From contig RPFO01000156.1 of the NCBI GenBank assembly GCA_009746045.1, forward strand, positions 1,421,381 to 1,483,380: a stretch of 62,000 nucleotides of DNA, given 5' to 3'. The DNA is from Mesostigma viride. Its lineage: Eukaryota > Streptophyta > Mesostigmatophyceae > Mesostigmatales > Mesostigmataceae. The first letter of the stretch is position 1; the number at the start of each line of letters is the position of its first letter. Under the pieces are notes generated by a model. It made no database searches. It saw only the letters and a list, made by a program, of their open reading frames with translations, and had not been told where the DNA came from. The translations under genes and the position numbers were made by a program. Positions 1 through 11,266 of the stretch are shown here, piece by piece.

Positions 1-460
1 CCTTCCGCGACTGGGAAAATGAAGACGACACCTACTTGACAGGTAATGGGCGGGTCGCCTGCGAGCTGGGGGGGTAGTGCTGCCCGATTCGGGACACGCC
101 CTGCCTAGAAGATAGACCTGCTCGAAGCGGAAAATCCTTTTATAGATAGCTCCTTTTCCTCGTTTTGTTTTCCTGAGAAATGTTGCTTACTGTCGTAGAC
201 AGATGATGGTTTTGGTTTTACGGTAGAGAGACGACTAGCGTCTCGTAGATTACACTTTTTTCTGCATCTTGCCTGCTTTGTATTTAGACGACCCATCGCC
301 GGACGCAGAATTCTTGAAACCGGATACTTACGACCACCTGGCGCTGGAAACCTCGTCCCTGCGTGCGTCGTCAATCTGGTTCGGTTTCAGACACCCGAGA
401 TAAGTCGCCTTCTCCTCGTTCTCCTCATTTGACTACTCAAGACCTACCAGGTGCGTTACC
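1..460 (+). other. Leader region of the Ty3/Gypsy element
   Basis: There is no convincing coding sequence before the ATG at 461. The stretch is pyrimidine-rich just before that ATG (400-440). The reverse-strand open frame at 105-374 has no recognisable content. It is most simply the 5' untranslated leader of the retrotransposon. Confidence 0.4.
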
Positions 461-850
461 ATGAGCCAGCGGCGATCTTTTACTGCTCCTTCCCATTCTT
501 CTAGCGATAATAGTCTAGCTAAATATTACGTAGTGATTACGCCTCAATGGTCCTCCATTTTCCTTTCTTGGTCCGACGCTAGGAAGATCGTTCAGAATCG
601 TGTATACAACGTAATTAGGTATAAGAAATTTATGTCCTTCGAAGAAGCTCAGCAGTTCCTTATAGAGCATAGCCAAACAGATTTAGGCCTGCATGTACGC
701 CCTATTCCTCATGGTCGCCCTCCCGTCGAAGCTCTAGTCTTTGCTACCCCTCCTTCTTCTCCCCCTAAACGGGCTGCATCTGCATCTGCCTCAGATACTC
801 CTCTCACTTTGGAGTTTGGTTCCCTATCCATTACTGTTGTTAACCCCTAA
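461..850 (+). CDS. Small ORF with RNase H1/viroplasmin-type hybrid-binding domain
   Basis: 129 codons. Residues about 21-68 match the N-terminal hybrid-binding domain of eukaryotic RNase H1 and the caulimovirus protein VI domain: a paired tyrosine start (KYYVV), a central IFLSWSDARKIV helix start, and the diagnostic YKKFMSFEEAQQFL. In RNase H1 this fold binds RNA/DNA hybrids and double-stranded RNA; in this element it may bind genomic RNA or reverse-transcription intermediates (inference). The C-terminal half is Pro/Ser/Ala rich. The reading frame runs into the TTAA of a piggyBac-like insertion at 840, which supplies the last residues and the stop; without the insertion the frame would end only a few codons later. 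The ATG at 461 is the first in frame and follows a pyrimidine-rich leader. The alternative that it is a captured host RNase H1 fragment cannot be excluded. Confidence 0.6.
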   Translation: MSQRRSFTAPSHSSSDNSLAKYYVVITPQWSSIFLSWSDARKIVQNRVYNVIRYKKFMSFEEAQQFLIEHSQTDLGLHVRPIPHGRPPVEALVFATPPSSPPKRAASASASDTPLTLEFGSLSITVVNP

Positions 851-2542
851 ATGGTCTTGCTGCCGATTTTCCGCCAAAAAGTGACTTACAGCCGATTTGT
901 CGGCACCTACTCGGGGGACCAGTTTGCGAGAATACTATTGGGAATTAGGAAACGTTTAGCTGAGAAGAATGAAAGTTTATAAGTTTCTCCAGAGCATGAT
1001 ACTAGGGTTTGCTATATTTTGACCAAGTTTAACAGGTGTTCCAGACCGTCAAAGTACAAGGGGTCAGGGTACTTTTTCACGTACAACGTGCATTCCGGAA
1101 AACGACGACCTGGCCATGGCGGCTTGCGCCCACGCATGGCATTTACGTTTGCGTTCGAATTTTCTGGCCAAACTTAGGATATTGATTTTATACGTCCTAA
1201 AGATCATACAGGCCAATTTTTGGTTCGCGGGAATGCCATTTGATAGGTGTCGGCAGCGTTCTTGCTGGAAAAAACTGCGATCAGGCCGGACGATAGAAAC
1301 GTTGACAGCAATACCTTTCCGGCGTATTTTAAAGGATATATCGGTTTCTTTGTACTTTTTATGATACATATTAGTCGTAAACGTGCAAGGGTGGCCAGAA
1401 ATCGCCGAATCCAGCGACCATGCTGCACAACTTTGGTGTGCCGAAATGCGCCATTTTGCGGCCACCGCCTGGGCCAAGGTAACGCCATCCATGCCTGGTA
1501 AAGCTTAATCATCGTTTTCCTATCGATGTTTGACGTTTATATATACGTTCTAGCTTGTGTAGCACATTCTTTTTGCATTATTCATGCTCTTTCTTGACCC
1601 TGGCCTGGCCCCTTTCTAAAACACCCTTCTTAGATGCTTCCCTCAGTCAGTTGACCTGCCACAGGGTGATGGTGATAAGTTTTAGAGGCTGTATGGGTTT
1701 GAATACCTCCATATGTGTTTGTTATACATTTCCCACACACATATTGCATGAGTGTGAGGCAGTTGGCTGGTCTCTATGGCATCATCAAGCATGTAACCGG
1801 TGAGTAGAAGCTTCCCATTGTCAGCATGTGCCACCAGGTGTGCTGGCCATCACCTGGAAAGCTATAGCAGCTTAGGCCTAGTTTATCCTTGCTAGGGCAG
1901 GCTGAAATAGGCTTAAAATCACTAGTTTGTTGGTGGCTGCCTCCTAGAATGCATGCCTTGCGTAGGGTATCCGTACCACGTTACCTACGTGCATGGACAA
2001 GGTAGCACCTGCACATAGGTGCCATGTAAGGGCAGTGTGATGATGCAGTTATGTTTCCCCATCATTGTGGAAGGGAAATGTATTGTTTGGCATGGTTGGG
2101 GGCCATATAAGTAGGTATTAGTAGGTAGTATGCCCACTCCTACCCCCTTGGTTGCTTTTTACCAACGGTATCCCTATGGGCTGTACTGGGTGTAACTGCT
2201 GGTATACCCAACCAAATGATGACCCCAATGGCTCAAACTGTTCAGCAACTAATTGTTTATCATCCCTGAAGTGGTAGGTGCCTAGCTCTTACAACATAAT
2301 TCAAAATGCACATTCTACCAAAAATGAAAACGCTCGTCTTGACCCCCCTGACTTTGACGGCAGTTATACATGGCCTACGATGAATATATGTGAGGTTGTG
2401 ATATATCATGGCTTAGGGCAACTCATGGACATGCTTGCCCCCCAAGGACAGCCATTGGATATTGCTAGGTTGTACAGGGGCTGGTTTACAAAATAGGTGA
2501 GTTACTGCCGATTTATCGGCAGCATTTCCGCCCATTTAGGGG
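844..2542 (+). mobile_element. piggyBac-like non-autonomous element flanked by TTAA
   Basis: The segment is bounded by TTAA at 840-843 and 2543-2546. Its ends are inverted repeats, CCCCTAAATGG at the left and CCATTTAGGGG at the right. Subterminal sequence is also shared in inverted form: TGCTGCCGAT near the left end, and a hairpin CTGCCGATTTATCGGCAG at about 2505-2522 near the right end. A TTAA target and ends starting CCC are the rule for piggyBac elements. The 1.7-kb interior has no transposase-like ORF, so it would depend on a transposase made elsewhere. Removal of the segment plus one TTAA rejoins the flanking ORF in frame. Confidence 0.75.
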
Positions 2543-2632
2543 TTAAAAAGGATTGATTTTAATTTTGTTCTTGCTTCAGACCTTCAAGGTTTTTCCTTTT
2601 TCCTTTGTTACTTTCATCTAGATTCCTATTCC

Positions 2633-4396
2633 TTGATGAAGATGGATCCAGTGGGTGGAGATATGTCGCCTATACCTACCAATAATAATAATAATACTAC
2701 TACTAATAATAATAACACTAACAATACTCGTGGTAACCGACGGGACTCCTTGGAAACGGTACACCATCTCACTCCTCAAGGTATTCTGCGTACCTCACCT
2801 CCTCCTCCTGTTGCTGGTGGTCGCCGTCGTCCCTCAATCACCCCACCTACCTATTATGAACAACGTATCTCACAAGTCAGATTTAGTGATGAACCCTCTT
2901 TTGCTGTGAACCAGGCCCCTGCCCCTTCTGCAACCTTGGCTCACCCCTCCAGCAGGTCCTCACTCACTAACAATGCTTCTAGGCCTCCTTCCCACCCTGT
3001 GCCTTCCATGCCTGCCTTTAACACGGGTCGTACCTCTGCCCCTGTCGGCCCTTCTGGGCGCCCTAGTGCAGTTCCCTTTTACCCACCTGCTTCCTGGTCC
3101 TACCCTGAGACGGCCTATGAGGAGCCCTGCCCAGGTCCCTACCCGTGTGGCTGATTTAGAAGTTAATAATGATTTCAGTACCATGCCCCTAGATGATAGG
3201 AATTATGATCATTTTGCCTACTCCTCTCTTCGTGAGCAATATACTGTTCCCTTCTCCTATGGGCACCATCCTGAAACGGTGGCTCCCTCTAGACCCCTAC
3301 CCAAAACTTTTCCTATCCCTTCCTTCTATCCCGCTTATGTAGCAGTGGAAGATAGTGGCCCTATGGGAAAAACTGATTCTTCTAATCCCCCTAAGCCTCC
3401 TGCTCTTCCCCTCTTTGCCAACCTTCCTAAGCTGGATGTCAAGTCTACCCCTCAACAGTTTTTCACTTTCATTATGTTGCTCACCCAGAACACAGAGTCT
3501 GGCAGAACCACAATAGGTGGCGCCTCTCTGATGCTGTACTAGTTCCTCATTATCTTACTACCTGCATTACTCCTGAGCTTGCTAACCTCATCCAGTGTGA
3601 GTCTCTTGCCTCTCATGCCTACCCAAACTCTGTAGCAGAATTGTTTAAGCGTTTAGAGAACCATTTAGTCCCTCCCGATGCAGATTGGCAGGATAGATTA
3701 GCCTTTGGTACCTTGCAGCAGGGTACCAAATCCTTCAAAGAATATATGAAAGAGTTTGATGCCCAGATGGTACGAATTAGGGATTTGTCGGGCGCAGAAG
3801 TACGTGCCCGCTTCCTTCAGGGCCTCAGTAGACCCTTATTGCGTGAAGTCAAGCGCCAGTTCTCTGCCTACCGTTTTACTGACCTGCCCCTCAAGCATGT
3901 GCGCCAGCATCTTTTACGAGTAGCAGATTTCTTCTCCACGCCTTCTCTTCCTACCCGTTCCCGTATTAATAATATTAGTCTTACCCCTGAGGAGGAGAAC
4001 TCCTATGTAGAAGAATTAGATATTTGTGTGACTGACCTTTCAGCTCTGGATGTCTCTCATATCACCTGCTATCATTGTAAGGAAGTAGGTCATCTTAAAC
4101 GTGAGTGCCCCAAGTTCCTTTCGGGTGCTCCCCCTCATCCCGACGCTCGCCCTCCTCGTACCCCTCAGCGTGCTCCTATTCGTCCCACTTCAGGACGCAT
4201 TCCTTCAGCTACCCCTAGTAGGCTGAATGCTGTGCAGACAGGATCCCCAGGGTTCCCCTATGATAATCAGGCTCCCGCACCCTCTTCAATCCCTCGTGAC
4301 CCTCCAGCAGTGGCTTTTCCGCCAGGGTCTTCTTCGGGGTTAGTTCCTATGGATTTGGGGGGGAGGGGGAACAGTAGGCCTGTCAGCCGGGGGTAA
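2633..4396 (+). pseudogene. gag-like ORF, frameshifted
   Basis: Three overlapping open stretches (2633-3154, 2973-3542, 3641-4396) read as one protein if two frame changes are allowed, at about 3150 and 3500. The N-terminus is an Asn/Thr repeat followed by Pro/Ser-rich sequence. The middle (about 3400-3950) has the Trp- and Leu-rich helical pattern of Ty3-type capsid, with phrases such as WQDRLAFGTLQQG and ARFLQGLSRPL. Near 4068-4110 is a zinc knuckle CYHCKEVGHLKREC (C-x2-C-x4-H-x4-C), the nucleocapsid RNA-binding motif. The end is basic and Pro-rich. The protein would form the virus-like particle and package RNA. Stop at 4394-4396 precedes the pol frame, which is shifted by one, so a programmed or accidental frameshift lies near the G run at 4356-4395. 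Confidence 0.7.
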
Positions 4397-4439
4397 CCTG
4401 GACAGGTCCTTAGATAGTACCCCAGATAATAATTTTTGC

Positions 4440-6872
4440 TTGCCTGTTTTTATAACCTCTGTAGGAGCTGAATCATCCCTACCACTACGTGTGCGTCCTC
4501 TTATGTTCTTGAATGGTGGCTTAACCGTCCCTCATACTGTTGTAGACCCCTTCTTGCATGCTGATGAACTCTTGAATGTCTCTGTGTTAGTGGATAGCGG
4601 TGCGGCTAGCTCCTTTGTGAGCGAGGCCCTAGTTAGGCGTTTAGGACTAGTCCCTACCCCTCACACAAAAACTGTCACTGTCCATTATGCTGACGGTCGC
4701 ACCAGTCATTCCCCGGGTACGGTGTCCCTTCCCCTGGTCATACAAGGACGTACGGTCAACCTGACGGCCACTATAGGCCCTATCACTACAGCTGATGTAT
4801 TACTAGGATTAGATTGGCACCAGGATAATAAGATTACTATTAATTATGATACTATGGTCATTTGGTTTCCAGATAGCTCTTACTGGGTACCGGAACGTCA
4901 TTATAGATTAGAAAATTTATCCTTGGTAGATATTACTCCTCCTACACCTGTTGATCCTCCTGTGAGACCTATACCTGAAGTATTAATGTCCAATGACGAA
5001 TTGCGATCTGAACTAAAGGAATATGGATACCTATTATGTATGTTCCTTCAGTTAGAAGTACAAGAGATACCTATCACTAATAATAGTGTGGATATAGATG
5101 TAAATACAGTGGATACAATAGGAGTGGGATTTACTGAAAATGAAATAGTAAGATACATGGCTGTGATAGATTCCTCAAAAGTATTTGAAGAAAAGACTCC
5201 TTCTTATCCTCCTCCTCGTTCTGTTTTACACCGTGTAGTTATCAAGGACGGTGCAGTTCCTACGCACTCTCCGATGTATAGAATGGGCCCTACCGAATTA
5301 AAGGAACTAAAACAGATTTTAGTATCACTATTAGAAGCAGGATTGATAGAGCCTAGTAACTCCCCCTACTCCGCTGGTGTCCTGTTAGTTCCTAAGCCAA
5401 ATGGCAAGTTTCGCCTAGTTACTGATTATAGGAAGTTAAACGATATTACTGTGAAGTCTAAATACCCTCTACCTCGTATTGATGATATATTTAATAAGGT
5501 TAAAGGTTCTACCTGTTTCACAGTACTAGATTGTGCGGATGGTTTTTGGCAACTACGTATAGCTCCTGAGGATTGCCACAAAACCGCCTTTGCTACCCCT
5601 TTTGGGCATTACCAGTTTAGAGTAGCGGCTATGGGACTCTGTAACTCTCCTGCCTCTTTCCAAATGTTAATGAATGAAGTGCTTAGACCTGTTATGGGAA
5701 ATTCTCACCTTCCTCAAGTGTCCTCTGATTTAAAGGATCCTTCCTTCTCCTCTGTTTCTTTATCTGAGCATGACCGTTCTTGTGCTCAAGCTTACTTAGA
5801 TGATATCCTTATTTATTCTCCTGATTTTGAAACGCACCTACGTGATTTAAAGAAAGTATTAGAAATCATGGCTGAAAATTCTTTATGGGCGCGCCGTGCT
5901 AAAGTTCGCTCTGGTAGGAGTGTCCCATTTTTAGGGCACGTCCTGTCAGATGCCGGGGTTGCTACCGACCCGGACAAGACTAAGTCAATTCAGGAATGGC
6001 CTACCCCTACCGACGTTAAAGGTGTACGTAGTTTTCTAGGAATTGCTTCTTACTATAGGCGTTTTATCCCGCGTTTCGCAACTATAGCAGCCCCTATTAA
6101 TCATCTATTAAAGAAGGATATCCCCTTTGTTTGGAGTAGTGAATGTCAGTCGGCTTTTCAGTGTCTAAAATCCCTACTCCTCTCCCCTCCCGTACTCATC
6201 CTACCGGATACTACTAAACCCTTTGTTGTAGCTACAGATGCTAGCAAGGTAGCTATAGGGGGCGTCCTTCTCCAGGATCAGGGTCAGGGCTTACAGCCAA
6301 TCGAGTATATCTCTAGGACAATGCTTCCTGCGGAGCGTAACTATCCCGTACACCAGCAGGAACTATTAGCTGTGGTGTATTGTTGCCACGCGTGGCAGCA
6401 CTTTCTTAAAGGTGCTCAATTTGATGTTTGTCTGAATGAACCCTGTGAGATTGATCCTTATAGATTAGTTATCCAGACGGATCACCGTCCCCTTACCCAT
6501 CTTCTCTCACAACCCAACCTTACCCCTCGTCAAGCGCGCTGGATGGAGTTTTTAGCACAGTTTTCCCCTTTTAAACTTCAGTATGTTAAGGGTGTAGATA
6601 ACATAGTACCAGATGCACTCTCCCGTCGTGCAGATTACTCCTTTTTCGAGGACCTTGATGTTCTCAATACTACTCTAGTTCCTACTACTATGGGTGTAAC
6701 CCCGTATGGTGAACTACCTGATGATGAATCCTATGCCTACCTCTTTCATACAGCTGTTCGCATGCCTGATCTCCTTTCTCACGTAGGACTCTCTCTCCCG
6801 TGTGAGGCCCTTCCTGTGGCCTCGGTGGGGGGGAGGGGAAAAATAAAATTTCTATACCGCTTAGCCATATAG
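4440..6872 (+). CDS. Ty3/Gypsy pol: protease, reverse transcriptase, RNase H
   Basis: 810 codons open. Retropepsin: VLVDSGAASSF with catalytic DSG at residues 52-54 and VLLGLDWH further on. Reverse transcriptase: LVPKPNGKFRLVTDYRKLN, FTVLDCADGFWQL, FGHYQFRVAAMGLCNSPASF and the active-site YLDD at about residue 452. RNase H: VVATDASKVAIGGVLLQ near residue 600 and VIQTDHRPLTHL near 681, ending PDALSRR. These make a Ty3-type enzyme that copies the RNA and processes the polyprotein. Two insertions are unusual: about 25 residues between the palm helix and YLDD, and about 15 residues inside RNase H before the TDH motif. The frame ends at 6872 soon after a GGGGGGGAGGGG and A-rich run at 6828-6846, where a single-base slip would connect to the integrase frame. 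No good in-frame ATG exists at the start; translation probably enters from gag. Confidence 0.9.
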   Translation: MPVFITSVGAESSLPLRVRPLMFLNGGLTVPHTVVDPFLHADELLNVSVLVDSGAASSFVSEALVRRLGLVPTPHTKTVTVHYADGRTSHSPGTVSLPLVIQGRTVNLTATIGPITTADVLLGLDWHQDNKITINYDTMVIWFPDSSYWVPERHYRLENLSLVDITPPTPVDPPVRPIPEVLMSNDELRSELKEYGYLLCMFLQLEVQEIPITNNSVDIDVNTVDTIGVGFTENEIVRYMAVIDSSKVFEEKTPSYPPPRSVLHRVVIKDGAVPTHSPMYRMGPTELKELKQILVSLLEAGLIEPSNSPYSAGVLLVPKPNGKFRLVTDYRKLNDITVKSKYPLPRIDDIFNKVKGSTCFTVLDCADGFWQLRIAPEDCHKTAFATPFGHYQFRVAAMGLCNSPASFQMLMNEVLRPVMGNSHLPQVSSDLKDPSFSSVSLSEHDRSCAQAYLDDILIYSPDFETHLRDLKKVLEIMAENSLWARRAKVRSGRSVPFLGHVLSDAGVATDPDKTKSIQEWPTPTDVKGVRSFLGIASYYRRFIPRFATIAAPINHLLKKDIPFVWSSECQSAFQCLKSLLLSPPVLILPDTTKPFVVATDASKVAIGGVLLQDQGQGLQPIEYISRTMLPAERNYPVHQQELLAVVYCCHAWQHFLKGAQFDVCLNEPCEIDPYRLVIQTDHRPLTHLLSQPNLTPRQARWMEFLAQFSPFKLQYVKGVDNIVPDALSRRADYSFFEDLDVLNTTLVPTTMGVTPYGELPDDESYAYLFHTAVRMPDLLSHVGLSLPCEALPVASVGGRGKIKFLYRLAI

Positions 6873-6982
6873 CGACTAGGTCAGGAAAGTCTTATGAAAA
6901 CATAGTCCCTCTAGGACCTCCCCTTCTCTTTGGCAAGGCGGTAGGAGATCTCTTTAAACCTGTTCTGGATACCTCTGTAGCG

Positions 6983-8508
6983 ATGCCTACCTCTGATCTT
7001 GAACGCCTTATTAGTAGATTTACGGCCACTGAGCCGGAAGCATTAGCTGCCATTGCTGCCCATCCCCAACAATTAGGCAAGCACCCTTGTAAATTTGTAG
7101 GTGGATTTTTATATGTGCAGATAGCAGATTCTCCCCCTCAATGGCGCCTGTATGTCCCTCCTATCTGTCGCTCCTCCTTGCTCTTTGAGTTGCATGACTT
7201 AGCTGCTCATCAGGGTGGTAAACGGGTACGGGACCTAGTAGCCCGCTCTTACTACTGGCCTTCCCTTTTAAAGGATGTAGATGAGTATGTTAGAACCTGT
7301 CAATCTTGCCAGGAGATGAAACCCAACAATGTAGGACAGATAGCAGAGCCTAGGACCTTACCTGATCCCATCATGCCGTGGGACTCCATTATGATGGATT
7401 TTGTAGGACCTTTTAGGAAGAATGATAGAGGTAACGCCCAGATCCTTGTTTTGTAGATCGTTTTACTCGTATGTGTCATCTCGTGCCGTGTCCCTTAGAA
7501 CTCACCGCACGCGATTGCGCACGCCTATACCTTAATAACGTATATAGATATCATGGTTTGAGTAGGCAGTTTATTAGTGATAAAGATAAGTTATTTACTT
7601 CTGATTTTTGGCAGCAGTTCTTCGCTGCTATCGGTACCAAGGTCACCTTCGGTACTGCCTACCACTCCTCCTCGTCTCATTTAGTAGAACGTTTGAATAG
7701 GGTAGTGGAAGAAGCTCTGCGGCACTATGTGAATGGCTCTGGGAGTGATTGGGAGGATTATCTATGTCTGGTAGAGTTTTCCCTTAACAACTGCCCTCAG
7801 GCTGCGCATGGTTATACGCCCTTCTTCCTAGATACTGGTAGACAACCTCTTACCCCTACCTCTCTCTTAGCTAGTCCTTTAAGGGACAAGGATGATGTGT
7901 CCCGGGATACTGTAGAAGGTGTGCAGGCGTTATTAGATAAGATGAAGAATGCACACGACAACGCTATTGCAGGGTACCATAGGGCGCAGGCCAAATACCT
8001 TGCTAGGTTGCGTGCCTCATTAGATAGAAGAGCACCTGAGATAGAAATAGGAGATTTAGTCTTAGTAGAAGGCCCCCGTGTTGGCCGCTTCGCTCATAAG
8101 TTCGAAGCTGAACTGAAAGTGAAACTTAGGCCCGCCTTCTTAGGACCCTTCCGTGTGTTGTCTAGAGTAGGTAATTTCCTGTATGAGATAGATATTCCTA
8201 CCTCTTGGCAGACCCACTCGCGCACCTTTCATAGAAGCCAGCTGAAGCTCTATCATCAGAGCACGTTCGCTGGTAGAGAATTAGCCCCTGCCCCTTTAGA
8301 GCATAATCCGGATACTGGTGAGGTAGAGGATGAGGTAGAGGGTATCGTGGCCCATAGAGATATCAAAAAGGGCCGCGGTACCCAGCGCCAGTATAAGGTG
8401 AAGTGGATGTATGCTCGTAGTGAGGTAGATAAGGTCTGGTATACGGAGAGTGAGCTAGATGGGTGTAGTCGCCTGCTGCAGGAGTATAAAACCCTGCATA
8501 AGCTCTAG
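6983..8508 (+). pseudogene. Integrase with C-terminal chromodomain, one frameshift
   Basis: The first part (6983-7456) holds the HHCC zinc domain (HDLAAHQGG, then CQSCQEMK) and the first catalytic Asp in MMDFVGPF. It ends at a TAG caused by a missing base near 7455. The second part (7471-8508) has the second Asp (FISDKDKLF) and the Glu (HLVERLNRVVEEALR), so the D,D-35-E triad is complete. It ends in an SH3-like segment and a chromodomain (YKVKWMYARSEVDKVWYTESEL) at about 8340-8490. Integrase inserts the cDNA; chromodomains of this type steer insertion to marked chromatin. Sequence from about 6890 reads into this frame without stops and links back to RNase H across the G/A run. The usual DGQTER motif is replaced by SSHLVER. 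Confidence 0.85.
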
Positions 8509-8584
8509 TTGTAGACCTTCTCCTCTCTTATGTTATGTCTGCTGTCGACGGGTGGTTGGTTGTCCCCTCCCCTCCGCAGCCGTC

Positions 8585-10896
8585 ATGTCAGAGCCTACCC
8601 CTCCGGCTGAGAGCTCGCTGCCGTCCCCGCCCCCACCGGACCCTGAGCTGTATTTCGAGGCCCTTCCGGGCCGCTGGGTGTCACGGTCCAGTTACCGGGT
8701 GGCGTTGTGCAGCCGGCCCTCCAGGCCCAACATGCGGTTTAGTCAGGGCTGCTCTCTTTGGGGTCACGTGGTACGGCCCTTCCCCTGATGACCGCACCAG
8801 CTTGTTTTGCACGGGTTCGACGATGCCGGGCACTGTTTGTTAGGGTGTGGCCCGCTGTCCAGCCTTGGGACAGATAGCTGCGGTTCTCCAGTGCTCCCGA
8901 GTGTTCTCCTACCTTTCTACCCCTGTGGGCCGCTCCTGCCTACGGGATGTGTTCCCCTGGCTTCCGGCTGAGGGTGATGCAGGTAGATGAGAACCCCTGC
9001 GACCTTCTACGGGCCGTAGAATTCATGGAGATAGCTGATCAGTCGGCGGGATTAGCAGTTGGTGGTCCTGCCCCTACGGGCGCCCCAGCCGAGGTACATT
9101 ATACTCCAGAATATTCAGCCTCGAGCGCTGCGTCCTCCTCCTCAGCGTCTGCTCCCTCCCCTGTCCCGTCGTCCCCACGGTCGACCCGGCATGTTGCAGT
9201 GGAGCCTACCCCTTTGGGTTTGCCTGATCCTCTTTCGGCGACGGTTTCGGCTATGCAGGCCAGATCCAGTCCCTGACCACGGCGTTCGGGGCCTTCATGG
9301 CGGCCCAAGCGCAGACTCCGGCCACGCCAGGTGGGGTGTCTGTGGTGTCCGCGCCCCCTACCCCTTCGGTTGTTTCGGCACCTGTGGTTTCGCCTGCTCC
9401 GCGCCCTACCCCTTCGGTTGCTGCGGCTCCGACACCTCTGGTTGCCTCTGTGCCTGCGCCGACGTTTCTGCGCCGCGACGCGAGTCTTCCGCCCCTTCGG
9501 CTGTGCCCGCCGTCGCCTCCTCTGTGCCGCCCGCTGCGCCATCGCAGCCAGTGCGGGGTTTCTTCAGCGACACGGGCGATCATCCCAGGCTTTGGGAGGG
9601 TGGTCCCCCGCAGAGGATTCCGGTGCCCGACTGGAGCTTGGATGGCAACCAATCTTATGCCGGACTGCCTGTCCCTACGGGCCCTATTTTCAATATGTGG
9701 CCTGAGGGTGCGCCGGCAACAGAGACTGGCGCGCCAGCTGCGGTGGCGGGTCCGTCACGGCCCTCTCTGGCTTCGGGTCCGGCGCGACCTCCTGTTGTAC
9801 CAGTGCCACCTACGTCGGTGTCGGCTCCCGCCCCTGCTTTGGTCCCTAGCTGCTTCGGCCCCTGCCCCTTCGACCTCGCGGTCTTTGGCTGCGGTTGTTC
9901 GGTCCACCGGTCAGGATCCTCGCGCCACCCGCGCTGCCGATTCCCTCCGGGAGTTGTCCCAGGGTGATCGGGACAGGGCCCCTTCTGTGGTGCATGCGAC
10001 GCCGGAGTCGCGCGACACGCCCGTTCCTGGGTATGGTATGTCCGCACTCGCCTGCCGCCAGTATGACCTGCCGCGCGCCTCCGCCGAGCTTGCCATTTCG
10101 CCCATGTCCTACGGGTTCTCCCAGGTGTGTCGGGCGCCGCGGGATCGTGGCCTACCCATTGAGACTGATCGGCCTCCTTTCGACATGGTTATTTTAGCTG
10201 ATCCTGTGTTCCAGGGTGAGATCCTGGTTCGATCGACGCGTTCTGTATCGCTGGGCTAGGCGCCACAACGACTTGGACACCTACGGTGGGTTCCAGTGGG
10301 CTTACCCTCCGCCTCTGGGCATTATGGCTTCGGATGCCCTTACGGTAGAGTGTCCTGCGGTACCGGGTGCTACGTACAACACGGTCCTCCAGCCCATCCT
10401 TGAGTGGGATGCCCGTCGCCCGGCGCCTATCCCGGGCCAGGGTCTAGACTCCCGTGGTCACCCTCCTCCTCGGGCCAGCGACTACCTAGAGACATTCGGG
10501 TCGCGACAGTGTGCTCGTCGGTGGCGCTCCCGAGAGGTTCGGCACATCCGGTTGTGGCCGTCCAACGTGGAGCCCCTGGTGGACCTGTTCTTCCCGACGG
10601 GTTTGCGCCCTCGGATCCGGTACCATCGCCTCCTCCTGCGGGCCCTCTGTTTGATCGCGGTAGAGCCTTTCCTTCGCCTCTTTGCCTGTGGCTTCCTGGA
10701 CTGGGCCCGTGGCCAGGTCGTTCTTACGCAGCATAGGTATTACTGGGCCTTTCTGGGCCTTTTTCCTGACGGCGTGTGGGCCGATGTTTTCCTCACTGTA
10801 GATAGGCATGACAATGCCGAGGATGTGGCCCACTACCAGGCCTACCTGGAGGTCCTGCTGGCCTCTCGTGGCACTTATCAGACGGATGGCCACTAG
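8585..10896 (+). pseudogene. Unidentified extra ORF between integrase and 3' LTR, frameshifted
   Basis: An ATG at 8585 opens a Pro/Ser/Glu-rich start (MSEPTPPAESSLPSPPPPDP). Coding-like sequence then continues in changing frames: 8947-9276, 9297-9480, 9480-9850, 9870-10259 and 10216-10896. The middle is long Ala/Pro/Ser/Val low-complexity sequence with repeats of the type TPSVVSAPVVS. The last 225 codons (10216-10896) are ordered, rich in Arg, Leu and aromatic residues, with phrases such as VEPLVDLFFPTGLRPRIRY and HRYYWAFLGLFPDGVWADVF. I do not recognise the family. Its position after integrase is where a few Ty3 lineages carry an envelope-like or accessory gene, but I see no signal peptide or clear transmembrane anchor. 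At least four frame changes make this copy non-functional as assembled. Confidence 0.5.
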
Positions 10897-11266
10897 ATAG
10901 AGGGCCTTAGGCCCGACCTGAGGGTGTTGTCCCTCCGGTATATAGAGTCGCCCTCATATTCTGGCCAGTTGGTTGGCTGTTCTTGGTCCTTAGTACTGAT
11001 GTGTTTACTCTGTGTGTCCTGCCCAGTGCCGTCCCCCCCGGCAGGACTCCGTTCCAGGCAGTTAGGGGAACCTCCCACCAGGCTTGGTGCTGGCTAACCC
11101 TACACCACCCGGCGTGGTGGTGGAGACCGTGTGAACTATTGGTGCTTTGTATCTGGGATGGTCTATCGATTGTGTTGTGTGTGTTGGGTGCATTAGGTTT
11201 TTCCTACCCCTTTGGTTTCCTCCCTGCGCGTAGGGAGAGGGCTCCCTACCTTTTGTGGGGGGGAGG
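10897..11266 (+). other. 3' untranslated region and polypurine tract of the Ty3/Gypsy element
   Basis: No coding content is evident. It ends in TTTTGTGGGGGGGAGG (11251-11266), directly followed by the LTR start TGTTACG. Such a purine run beside the 3' LTR primes plus-strand DNA synthesis. Confidence 0.6.
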
